Positions 36,331-49,300 of a stretch of 64,000 nt of DNA are shown piece after piece. The notes under the pieces are model-generated. The model had not been told where the DNA came from. It saw only the letters and a program-made list of their open reading frames with translations, and ran no database searches. The DNA is taken from assembly GCF_013373865.1 (NCBI RefSeq), contig NC_050474.1:954001-1018000 (forward strand). The letters run 5' to 3'. The stretch is from Monomorium pharaonis (Eukaryota; Arthropoda; Insecta; Hymenoptera; Formicidae). Within the stretch, counting starts at the first letter, position 1, and each line of letters starts with the position of its first letter. The position numbers were made by a program, and so were the translations under genes.

Positions 36331-39279
36331 TTTACATAAAGATATATGATATTGTATAAATATGCACAAGTACAGGATACAAAAATTTACAATAGATTAT
36401 ATAAGATACATGAAAAGACAAAGCATATGAATACATGATGTAAAAATACGATAAAATTTATAAAATCATATACATATATATCGCGGAGACATCTGTGAAA
36501 GGAGCAAAAGATCAACGAAGTTATTTGAATAAAGAGAATGTTCTTTTAACTCTATTAAGATCGCAAATTGTAAAACTGCAATTTCTTAAACTATTGTATA
36601 GTAATGTTTGTAATTTTACAGCAAGAAATTAATTTTTACAATCTTAAAGTATCTTTGGAATTCTATATATTTAGAATTTCTTATAAAATTCTTATAAAAT
36701 ATTACTTATACGTATCATGATTTTATATTTAATTGAATAATTATATTCTGTTATCAATTTTGTTAATTATGATGTTGGAGAAAATTTGAATATCAGCTCC
36801 TTGTCAGTGGTCCATCCGTCGATATTGATCGCCGAAACATTCGTAAATTTGTGCAAATTTGTTATTTTATCAAAAAATTATTGGTATCTCAAAACAAACA
36901 TTAATTTTTCTTTTCTTTTTTTTACTTTTACATGATAACTTTTAATAACCAATTCGCGAGAACACATGCTACAATGGCGTTTGTTATCGCCGGAAAAAAA
37001 ATTTTTTTTAAATCTAGTTATATATCTAGATTGATCAAAAAATTCTGCGCATGTTACAATTTTGTTTTATTTTTAATCGGAGAATTTTTAGATCAATCTG
37101 GACACATGAAATAATAAATAATTATTATTGTAGTATAACAAGTAATCACACATGCACTAAATAATTTATAAAAATAAAAGTTTTACTCGGACCTGTTTTA
37201 AGCTTTAATATATTTGAAATAAGTTCGACTGAATGTTTTTTAGTGCGTGTATTTACTTATATTATCATAATAATAATTTATTATGATATAGACTAGGTAA
37301 TAAGGAAACACGACCGGATTGTGTTCACAAAATTTTTGATACATCCATTTTCTAGATAAATATTTGTAAAATACATGTATTTTACATATGTAATGATAAA
37401 ATATTTGCTGTAATAAAATTAAAGCGCGTGTTCTCGCGTGTTACAATTTAACTAATAATCTAAGGACAGAATCTAAGGAAATAGTAATCGAAAAATATGT
37501 GGTGCGATATAATTTATATTTCTCCTGTCTTTGCAAAAGTTTCGGGATTTCTTTTTAATTAACTTTTATACTGAAAAATTTAATGATTGAAGTCTGAAAA
37601 TAATGGATACATATGGAGTTGAAAAAAACTAAATCGAGCGTTTCTGATAAGAAATTGATAAAATAATTGCAAAAGCGAGCGCGACAAAACTTGAATCTTA
37701 GTGGAAATTGGAAGACGTTTTTAAATTTTGATAAATTTATTTTACATAAATTTTTAAATATTTTAAATTTATAACAAATTGGAATAAATTTGTTTCTTAA
37801 AATCCTGCAATTTTTAAATATTAAATTGTAATACATTTTAAATGGACTTTAGATACACACTTATGCACAAGTTTCCAACACCAATCCAAGTTTAACATGT
37901 AAATTTGTTCTTAATAAAATATTGAGTTAGATTATAAATTTTAATTCTCGAGAAGTTATAACATTTTGGAACTTAAGAAAGATAGAATGCAGGAATTTTA
38001 TTTATATGATTTTGTATTAGATTTATGTTATATAAGGAAAGATATTGGCATGTAATATACATATAGTTACATTTAAGATAAATCTAACTTTCAATTCGAG
38101 ATTTCTACAAGTTTTGAAAATCCGGAAGCTTTTTATTGGAGAGATTTAAGGAGAAGGAGATTTGAGAGTAAAAAATTTCACATAAATATTAAAAATAACG
38201 ATTGTGAGACTGACCAATGTATTTAGTAAAAATTTTTTACGATATGTATGTAAAAATACATATCCCTCTAAATGTGCGTGTGTGTATAAAGTTGAGATTA
38301 TATGATTAATTTTTCATTTGTGCAAATATTAATAGCGAAACTCTACAATATAAATTAATGATGACTGCTATAAAATTAATATATTATTAGTAATATGTTA
38401 TGTCGAGATCACGAGAAATTCATTCGTTTTTCTTACGTAGCTCTTACAGTTTAAGCAAAGTCAATAATGAAATAAAGGTAATTATAGAAGTAAACTAATG
38501 AGAGATAAATTGTTGATAAAACAATATACGAATGAATTTTTTGATGAGAAAATCTATTATATATATCATGATTATTAATAATCGCGTTATGGTTATTATT
38601 ATTACATATATATATACAGCGCGCATTTGTATATATACTTATGTATAAAATAATTCCAATCATTGTGCATAATTAGGGACATTATATATTGTGTACATAT
38701 TTATAGGGGATATTATTAATATTATCATTAATTATATCGCGTTCATCAACGATAATCTCGTCGGTTCTCGTTTAGCCGGAAGAAGCGTCCTTTCAAATTT
38801 TGGCCGGAATGTTGTGCAACGGACGGGATAATCGGTCCTTTTTATATAATAAGAAAATGCGCCACCTTGTATCCATGTACAACTTTGTAATAAATCAGTT
38901 TATTTGTAGACGAGTAACTTTCTTTTTCAAATCCATATTTAGAGTCTGTAGATAATTAGATTGTGTATCTAATTTTTGCAAAATATTTGTAACTGGAAAC
39001 AAAGATTCTGGATTTCTAATGAGTCGTTTTTTTAGTATAAAATATGAGATCCTGTTGCGGTAGGGGCCCCGGATTTTTTTTATTCACGAACCTGTAACTG
39101 CGTCGATAACCAACAGAAACTTGGGCTCCACCTCCACGTCATCGCTCGCCAGATGTCGACTGTAGTGGCTGGCATTCGTGAGTGTGACGTTTTCGCGGCC
39201 CCGAAAACTCGCTCCAGCTTTTCATCGAATGTCCGAATTAGTCTGATTGTTCCAAGATCATTAAAAATTCATCGGGGAT

Positions 39280-40722
39280 ATGATCAATCCTGTTCGACCT
39301 CGTCTCGTGACCTTCGACGTGACCGGTACGTTGCTGATGACCAAGCTCGAGCACTACATCGAGATCGGCTCCCAGCACGGCTTACTTGTCGAGCCGCGGA
39401 AATTGGCGCAAAGTTTCAAGACAAACTTCGTGCAGCTCAGCAAGGAGCACCCGATATACGGCAAGCACACTGGATTGGGATGGAGAAACTGGTGGAAAAC
39501 AATCGTCCATAATGTGTTTAGAGAGCAGCATGCCTCCGTGTCGACAGACACGTTGGACAAGGTAACGTTTAATTATGGAAATAAAATGTAAAAGCTGTAC
39601 AGCTATCCCTCTGCTTACGACAACCTCGACTTAACAAATTTTCGAATTTACAATCGATATGATATTGCCAATAATAAACTAGTGGATTATAATGAAACTG
39701 ATTACTTGTTAATTAGTAATCCAAATTAAATGTTAATTTTATAATACTAAATATATTAGTTATATTTAAAAAATGTAGTATTGTTTTTAATCATTTGTAG
39801 AAGTGAATCTGTTTATACTAAATATTAATTTTATAATAAGCAAATAATATATTAAGAATTACAATAATAAAAAAATTATATTTTGTCATTTTCTAAGCAG
39901 AGATCTATAATCATTTTTAATAAAGTAATTATTTTACTTGTTTATACATAACGTTTTATTTATATAAAATATAAATGTTGATTTATGATCAATTCGATTT
40001 ACAACAAAAATCTCGAAACATAACATTGTAAATGTAGAGGGATATTATTATTAGTATAATATATTTATTGGAAAATTATAACTTGTAGATATACACAATT
40101 ATTTGAGTTAATTATATAAGTAAAATTATTAAACAATAGAGTTAAAACTTTATTATTAAAATAAACTTTCCTACTTAATTTTTTTTGTATCATATTTACT
40201 TTCTATTAATATATGTGTTGTTCGCTTTAATATTTTACTATTGATTTTATTTATTCTCTTTTCCAGGTTGCTGACAATCTGATAAGTTGCTATGGCACAA
40301 GCAAATGTTGGTATAAGTATCCTGGTACCATTGAGTTACTTGATTCTTTGCAGAAAAGGAATGTTATTTTGGGAGTCATCTCGAATTTTGATCAACGATT
40401 AGAATCAATTCTCGAAGAAGTTCAAATTCGTCAGTACTTTGCCTTTGTTTTGACTTCGTATGACTTTGGAATGGAAAAGCCGAGTTTATCGATATTTGAG
40501 GAAGCATTGAGATTGGTGAAACATTTTCGAGAAGAAGAAATATTACCTGAAGAAGCAATACACATTGGTGACAGGGTGGACAACGATTATTTCGGAGCAA
40601 AAAGCGCCGGTTGGAATGCCTTATTAATAAAGCATGATAACGAGATTAATGAGAGTAAAGTGCCAAGAAAAGATGTTTTTAAAAGTTTGGATGAACTTCA
40701 AAGACACTTTGAGAATATTTAG
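39280..40722 (+). CDS. HDHD3 / Rhythmically-expressed gene 2-like HAD hydrolase
   Basis: Two exons, 39280-39561 and 40267-40722, give 245 aa. HAD-family motifs are in order. Motif I is TFDVTGTLL with nucleophile Asp13. Motif II is GVISNFD with Ser133. Motif III is Lys165 in GMEKPS. Motif IV is IGDRVDNDYFGA with Asp196, Asp199 and Asp201. The WRNWWKTIV stretch and the overall layout match the HDHD3/Reg-2 group. The residue two after the nucleophile is Thr15, not the usual second Asp of DxDxT. Human HDHD3 and fly Reg-2 also lack it, so this is a family trait that may lower or change phosphatase activity. The substrate is unknown. The start ATG gives the expected short N-terminus. The neighbours are functionally unrelated. 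Confidence 0.93.
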
Positions 40723-41948
40723 AACGAATTACATAACAGTGATAATTATTTATTATTCAATATTTTAGATTTGGTAATAGAATTTATGTTTAATAGTCAT
40801 TTTTATTTTGAACACTTGTGTCAAAGATAGTCTAAAAAAAGTAAGTTAAATATGCAAATTTAATTATTTTTTCAACATTTATGTATTTATAAATTTATGC
40901 AATTTAATTTCCTTTTATTTATTATATCGTATACCTCTGGAGATTTGATATATTATACATTACAAATTGTAATATACTGTGCGTCTGTTAAAACAATTTA
41001 TTCATATATAAAGACATATTAAAAAAATTAAAAATTTGTTAAAATAAATTTACATTTTAAAAAATTTTTAGAATTTTAATGCAACCTCTTTGCTGATATT
41101 CTTTTGACATTTTGTTAACTTCAAATTCAAAACATTTTTTTAGATGTCCATGATGTTAGCAAAGCAAATTTCTATAGAAATTAACATCGATAATTATGGA
41201 CCAACAATTTAATTAATTATTCGCATAATTAATAAAATAATTCTGTCGATCATTGATAACTATTTATTTGGAATCAGGGTTGAAGTAGCAAGAATTGAAA
41301 AAAAACTTAGAGAATTACAATTAGAGAAAAAGTTATTTTTTCGCATATGTAAATAAAATCAGACAAACGAGATGATTGTTACGTCGATATGCGGACGATC
41401 ACGTTTCGTAAATATTAATAATAAATGCGATGCCGTATAACCGGAGTGTACATTGTACATCGAATTCGCGTGCGTCGAGGATGCGTTATTTGGATCGGCC
41501 AGCCAGCGTGTACGTATGCGTAAACATATACGTATAATCCATCGTTCAAACGTGGGCGGCGAGGATGAGTGTAGGAGAGGAGAACGGAGCCAGGCCAGGC
41601 CGTTCGGTCCGGGAAGGGGTGATGATGGGACGAGGAGGGCCGGGAGGTAGCACACGCGTGTTGTTCGAGCGGCGGCGTCGCCGCGCCGTTACACTCGTTG
41701 GTGGTCCACGACGAAGTGAGCTCGCGCGCGTTGTCCAGCATCCGATCCCAGTGGAAGGTTTAATGGGAGATGCACGATCGATAACGATCGTTCGACGACG
41801 GTGATCTTCGTCGATGGACGCGCTGCCTAACCTCAAAGACAAGTCCTGATACTTGCCGTCACAGTTTCGCGAGCAGTGAGCGGAGTCTCGCCGGAGTGCG
41901 CCCGGCCAAAGGGACAGAGATATTTCTCCTTACCTCGGGGATATAAGA
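40723..41948 (+). promoter_or_regulatory. HDHD3 3' end and GC-rich LanB2 promoter/5'UTR
   Basis: An AT-rich HDHD3 3' region runs to about 41380. From about 41450 the sequence becomes CpG-rich up to the LanB2 ATG, as expected for a promoter and 5'UTR. The long open frames on both strands in 41415-41842 are in this CpG-rich DNA and resemble no protein. Confidence 0.55.
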
Positions 41949-44900
41949 ATGAGAGGGAGCGCAGCGATATGGGGCCTGCTGCTGTTCGTGGGAAGCTACG
42001 TTGTCCTGGCCGATCCCGAGCCCGATCCCTTGTTTAATCGATTGCCGAAAAATCGCAATGAGGACAAGTGTTACGACGAGAACGGCAGACCGCAGGTTCG
42101 TCCTGATTGTTTATGTTATTTATTCGCGCACTCTGAGTAATAAAAAGTTATATCTGTACGCGTTTCAAGAAAGAAGAATATTATATTACCTTCATACACA
42201 CGCATTCAATGCAACCGACAGAAATGAAAACAAATGTTTTACAATACTGTTGTTATTTATTTTTTAATACAATATTGTATCTAAAAAGACAAAGAAATTA
42301 TGCAAATTTTTTTCTATGTGTAGATAGTGTAGATTAATTATTTAAGATATATTTTGTATTCATTATTTCATAAAATTTGAATAATTTTTTGGTATAATAC
42401 TTTAACTATTCTATATGTATAATTCTTAATTGTTATGTAACACTTGTTAGTTATGTAAATTATACTGTTAATTTTTTAATGTAATATTTATAATTTTTTA
42501 AAAATAAGATTGTTTATTTAATTTTTTATGCAACATTTATGTTTTCAAATAAATTTTCATTGAAAAATATAATTTTTTAATAGCTAACTACCCGTGTACT
42601 TTTTGCATTACTAATTAAATCGGTGCTGTTTGGTAGCTCCGGATTTCGGGAGGATGTTAAGGTTATCATGGGTTATTTCAAGTTGCTTGAACCCACAGAT
42701 AAATTGTGTGGGCCACGATATAAATGGACTAGATATCATTCGCGAAGCCGACAAAAGTTTCTGTATTAGAAATAGAATCCTTTCCTATTTCGATCGATTA
42801 TGAGTCGAAAAAATTAGTCCCGATTGATTTTTTTATATTAATACTCAGAGATATATATGATCAGATTTTATATCTAATCTATTTAATTAATTATCTTTAT
42901 CATAAGTTTGATCTACTATATCTAAAGTAAAAGAAAACGTCAATAAACTTATTCTATTTAAACAGTTAGTAAATATGATAAAAAATGTTTATGACTTTTA
43001 TAAATATATTAATAATAGATTATTTGCAATTTTAATTTAATTAAATAATAATAAATTAACATTAAAAAATCTTTATAGACTACAATATGTAAAAAATAAT
43101 GTTGTAGAGGATTTATATTTATTTATTACAATTTAACAGAATAGTTATGTAATGTATGAATTAATTATAGAAAAATATTTTTTTGAAGTGCATTAAATAA
43201 ACGTCAAAACTGAATTAAATAAATGTCATTGGATGTTGGCACATTTTAGAGATGTATACCGCCGTTCGAAAATGCGGCTTTCAATGTGCTGATGGAGGCG
43301 ACGAACACGTGCGGCGAGGACCGTCCGATTGAATTCTGTAAGCAGACAGGCGTGCAAAAGAAATCATGCGAGATTTGCCGACGCGGCGATCACTCGGCTA
43401 TCTTTCTCACCGACCATGATAATAACGACAATGCTACCTGGTGGCAGTCAGATACCATGTACGAGGGTATTGAGTATCCCAACCAGGTCAATCTCACCCT
43501 ACATCTAGGTGCGTTCACATTGCGGTATATAGGGAATCTCCCTCCCACTCCCGCGCAGAAGATGATTCCCTGTGTTTTTTTTTTATACTGAGAGACATTC
43601 AGTCTCTGGTTTATGCTTTCTCTTTTTTTCTCCTGTCTCTTTTCTACTCTCCCCCTTTCTCTCTTGCTTATATACACATGTTCTTTCTTGCCTTCATCCT
43701 ACTTCCTTATCTATGAGGATGTATGTGCGATGAGATAAATCATGCACTGCATAGAGGATGATGGAGAAATCACAGAAGAGCTCTCATGAACTTTAGAAGC
43801 GAATTCATTCTTGTATATTTATTCCTAATTGATTTGGGATTTAGTTTAGTTTTTGGAATTTTGACTTAAGAATTAAATGTTTTAATCCAATCTGTCCAAA
43901 TTTTCCATTGTGTATTTTAAAATAATAATCTTAGATTAATAATTTATAATTATATAAAATCTAACAATTGTAATATTCCTAATTAAAAAATGATAAATAT
44001 AATAGACATATTAATGAATGAATTAATGAATTATATATTTATATGTTAATATTAATTTAATTATATTAATATATCCTTTATACATCTTTATTTGTATGTA
44101 CCTTAGTAATAATGTATATTCTTTGTATCACATATTTATTATATTAGTACAAGTTTTACTTATAATATTTTAACGTGTTTAGGAAAGACATTTGACATAA
44201 CATACGTCAGAGTATTGTTTGAGTCACCCCGGCCGGAAAGCTGGGGTATCTACAAGCGGAAGAATGAGAAGTCACCATGGGAGCCTTATCAGTTTTATTC
44301 AGCGACGTGCCGAGACACGTACGAGTTGCCCGAGTCCAAAGAAACCGTTCGCGGTGACGACACCCGTGTGCTATGCACCTCGGAATTTTCTGACATTTCC
44401 CCGCTCACCAAAGGCACCGTTGCCTTTTCGACTTTGGAGGGCCGACCTTCCGCCTATTATTTTGAGACTAACCCCGAACTTCAGGCAATTAACGACAAAA
44501 ATAATATATTTAAAAATAATATATAAAAATAATATATTTTTATTTTATATAACATTTAAAGAGATAATTTTAATTCTATTTTTGCAATATATAATTATTT
44601 TGGATTATTAAAAATTAGTTTTGTTAATAAAATCAGAAAATTGTAGCCATTATTATCGTCATTGAGATTACATTTAAATTTCTTTCGTAAACTCTATCTA
44701 GTTTTATAAACATAATGGTTCAACGGATGTAATTTGTTTTATAGGAATGGGTGCAAGCTACGGATTTAAGGATCACTCTGGACAGATTAAATACGTTCGG
44801 CGACGAAGTTTTTGGCGATGCGCATGTACTGAAATCCTACTACTATGCAATAGCTGATGTAGCAGTTGGTGCGAGATGCGCCTGCAATGGCCACGCCGGA

Positions 44901-46268
44901 GAATGCGTAAACAGTACCAGCGTCGATGGCAGAACTCGCAGAGTCTGCCGGTAATAGCTCCTATTCCTTAGTAGTAACTTTTAGCATACATACATATGCA
45001 GTATTTTTAAATATTTGAGATCTGTTTTTTTACCAGTTATATAAAATTAAAAATACATTAAATAATTTTTATTAAACACCAAAATACGTTTTGGTCGAGA
45101 AATGAAATTTTTTTCTTATGATTGTATTAATTATATTTGTCTAATATCAATTTGTGTTTAAAATTATTATGCTCCGTATGTGTAGTAAAATAAAATGTTT
45201 TTAAAGTTAGAATCTTTAAGCTATCAAATATAATAAATATAATAAATCTTGTTACTATCTTGCTGGTATCTTTGAAATCAATAGCAACATTTAAAGTTCT
45301 GAATAATATGTTACAATACATTAGAAATTAAACTTATTTGCAGATGTGAACACAACACTGCTGGTCCAGACTGTAATGAGTGTTTACCTTTTTACAATGA
45401 CGCTCCTTGGGGTCGTGCCACAACTACAGATGCACACGAATGCAAACGTAAGTACTCAGTGAATATTAAATGGATATTTTTTAATACAGTTTTTAGTGCA
45501 GTCGTTAATATGCAATAGCAATTTACATATAAATTTAATTTCTTTATAAATCAGAAAAATCGAATTTAAATAATTATCAAAAAAACTAGATAAATAAAGA
45601 GTTATTAAAGGCAATGATTTTGTTATTTTAATAAGTTATAAAACAGAATTTGTAACATATAAAACAAAGTTTAAATATTATTATTGAATTATAGAAAATG
45701 GATAGTAAAAAGAATTTTTAATTTCTTTTACCATTATTTTTTTATTTATTTGTCACTGTTTTTATTTTTATTTTATTATAATTAGATATATCATTAATAT
45801 AATTAGCTAAAAGATTACCGTATGCGTAGTGAAATGTAATTTCTGAATAGATTTAAAAATCAAACAAACTCATGTAGTAGAAAAAGATAATAGAATGTAA
45901 TTAAATACAATAATGTAAACAAAACGACTTTTTTTGTAACTAAAGTTCTATATCTCCTGCCAAGTATTATCGAATGTGTTGCTCGTAACGAAATCAGAAT
46001 TTACTATTGGTTAGAAGTTATATTAATTATATGTAATGTTTTTAATTTGTTAATTTAATATTCTATGTAAAATTTATTATTTGCAAGTAATGCTTTTTCT
46101 AAAATAACTACATGTATGAAAAACTACATCACAGACTTAGTCTTTTTCTACGTAACGTACTACGTATTCAATGGAGAACACACGGTATGCTTTACAAACA
46201 CCATAAGCGACTGCACTGCACCTTCGCCGGTATACCTGATACTAGCTTTGCCTTTTACGTTCATCTCC

Positions 46269-46341
<73 letters not shown>

Positions 46342-49300
46342 CCCCCCCCCTCTCTCTCTCTCTCTCTCTTTCGAGTGGGGATGTATGGTTCGTGGGAAAG
46401 GTACACGGCCGTTCAGTGCACTTTTGTCTGCATTTGATGTACCGCGATATCGTGATAAAAGGCATATCTGTCTACTGATCAAAATTATCAAAATCCATAA
46501 TGTGAAATACATAAAAAATATATTTTTAATGAATATTTAAAGAGTAATATAAGGAAGTGTATAATCTGATTTTATCGTAAAATCTAAAGTGACAGTGATC
46601 TAAAATGTGTAACAGTTGAAGTAATGATTCGACAGTTATAATCGGACTTAAATACATAATTATTATTTGATTACATAGTTGCAACTTTATAATAATAAGT
46701 AATAATATAATGAGTTAAATTATAATTTGTTGATCGCTGTGAAAATTTTACTGCTGAAAAAATGAAATTAATCGCGTTGTTAATCATAGCGGATTGCATA
46801 TTGCTGTGCATGCCGCGAGATGAAATACGTCGTTGGTATTCAGGACCCAGTAATTGATTATTTATAATATTATTTATATAATTGATTATAACTGCATTGT
46901 AGATATTAACAAAATGTTGATTATAAAATGTATTTAGATAAAATGTATATATTTTATGTAAATATTTGAATTTCAATATCAAATTATTATTAAAAAATTG
47001 GATTAGTATAAAGATATAAGTATAATTATTAGATTACATTAGATGGTATTAATATTATTATTGGATTTATTATATATTTGCAAATTTAAGATTAATGTTT
47101 TTGTATCATTTTTTGTATTTGCATACTATAAAAATTTTAATATTTAATAAATATTAATTTTAAGTTAAATATAGCATTATTTTTTACAAAAAATTTTTTT
47201 TTTAAATTTTGTAACTATAAATCTATTAATTCGATTATCTGTTATTACTTACAGCTTGCAATTGTAACGGATACTCGGACAGGTGTTATTTCGATAAAGA
47301 ACTATATAAGAATACGGGTCATGGAGGTCATTGCTTGGATTGCCGAGCAAATCGCGACGGCGCCAATTGCGAGCGATGTCGTGAAAATTATTATCAGCGA
47401 CCTGAGGATAACTATTGCATCGCGTGCAACTGCAATGAGATTGGTAATAATCCTACTGAAAAAAAAAAAACAGAATTTTGTTGCATTAATTTGGAAATCT
47501 GGTAAATTTCAACCAGTATATCTATGTAAAACGAACGAATCAGAAATTTCTATTACCAGATTTTATTAAAGCCTGACAAACATTTTAGTTAGAAAATCTT
47601 ATTGTAATAATTTGGTTTGGTCTTGACTAAAATAACTTTATCATGTATGTTTTATTAATATAATTAAACTATTTTTTTCGTCTATATAATAATTTTAAAT
47701 AATACATATGATAATTGCGATCACAAATAAGATTTCAGATTAGTTACAAACTAGTTTTATCTTATATTAAATTTTATGATAAGGTAATAAATAAAAATAT
47801 AAATTGCAGGTTCGAGAAGCTTGCAATGTAATAGTGAGGGTAAATGTCAATGTAAATCTGGCGTAATGGGAGATAAATGTGATCGTTGTGCAGCCAATTT
47901 CTACAATTTCGTTTCGCAAGGCTGTACTTCCTGCGAATGCAGCTTGGCAGGATCAGCGGGCAATGTTCCTAGCTGTGATTCTGTTACAGGAGTTTGTGCA
48001 TGCAAAGAAAACGTCGAGGGGAAACGCTGCAGAGAGTTAGTTCTGTTTTAATACTCAACAAAACTATATAGGATCATACTTTTTTGAAAATTTTTTAGAA
48101 GAATTTTTATTAAATTAACCGATTCAATATTTTGTATAATGCTTTAATGTATTGTTTGCCAACATTTTTAAACATATAAGTTTATACAACTTTTATTTTT
48201 TATTTATTATATTAAAAAATAATTTAAATATTTGTATTTAGATTACATAGAACTTCTTAGATATTATTTTCAACAACATTATAATGATTCTTTGATTAAT
48301 TCGAAATCAATTTTCCATTATCGTAAATTTGACTTTTTTAATTAGCTTTGTTGATTTGTTTTGCTTTTTGAAAATTAAAATTAACAAATTAATTGAATGA
48401 AATTGATTAGATGTCGTCCAGGTTTTTTCAATCTGGCAGTAGATAACGAGTTCGGCTGTACTCCTTGTTTCTGTTATGGTCATTCTTCGGTTTGTCGACC
48501 GGCAACTGGTTACTCGAAGCTGTTCATTGAGAGTATGTTTGTGCGAGGAAACGAGCGCTGGTCCGCGTCCGTGGCCGGTAATCCGATTCCATTACAATAC
48601 GATGCACTGACGCAGACGATCTCGGTTACCGCGCTTGATCGCGACAATGTGTACTTCCTTGCGCCCAATAAATTTTTGGGAGACCAGCGAGTATCATACA
48701 ATCAAGATTTAACATTCATACTGAGGATAGGAGAGGCTGGTCCAGCTCCTACAGCACGCGATGTAATCTTAGAGGGTGGAAACGGCGAGCAGATTACGCA
48801 GCCGATCTTTGGCCAGAACAACCGTTTGCCAACTGTTACAGTAAGTGCTTTTATTTTCATCTCATTTTTTTCCATATTTGTATTACATTAATGTAATTAT
48901 GCTTTGCAGCCTCAAGAATACCGATTTAAATTGCACGAGCACGCCAACTACGGCTGGCAACCGCGATTATCTTCTCGTGCTTTCATGTCGATTCTGTCAA
49001 ATTTAACCGCCGTAAAGATCCGTGGAACTTACACTCATCAAGGCCGTGGATTTTTGGACGATGTGAAATTAGAGACGGCACATCGTGGCGCGGCCGGCGA
49101 GCCGGCCGATTGGGTGGAACACTGCCAGTGTCCTCACGGCTACGTTGGTCAATTTTGTGAATCATGCGCGCCCGGATTCCATCACGATCCGCCGAACGGC
49201 GGTCCTTTTGCTCTTTGCGTTCCTTGCAACTGCAATGGACACGCCGATATTTGCGAGGCCGAAACTGGTAATTAGATTTTAATATATCATAGACTTCAAA

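Larger units (their letters stand above)
31106..39279. other. SINHCAF 3'UTR and long AT-rich gap
   Basis: No recognisable coding exon lies between the SINHCAF stop and the HDHD3 start. The gap holds a piggyBac-like element, a nested MITE and a foldback (listed separately). It also has a short inverted repeat (TAAACCGCCA near 31899 against TGGCGGTTTA near 32030) and an alternating purine-pyrimidine stretch at 36271-36330. AATAAA at 38889-38894 followed by a GT-rich stretch could end a very long SINHCAF 3'UTR. An earlier end is equally possible. Confidence 0.5.

Noticed and set aside
41415..41842. Overlapping 98-108-codon frames upstream of LanB2
   Set aside because: CpG-rich promoter/5'UTR; no protein similarity recognised and frames exist on both strands.
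46112..46540. Open frames on both strands with long Leu-Ser or Glu-Arg runs
   Set aside because: They are translations of the CT microsatellite inside LanB2 intron 5.
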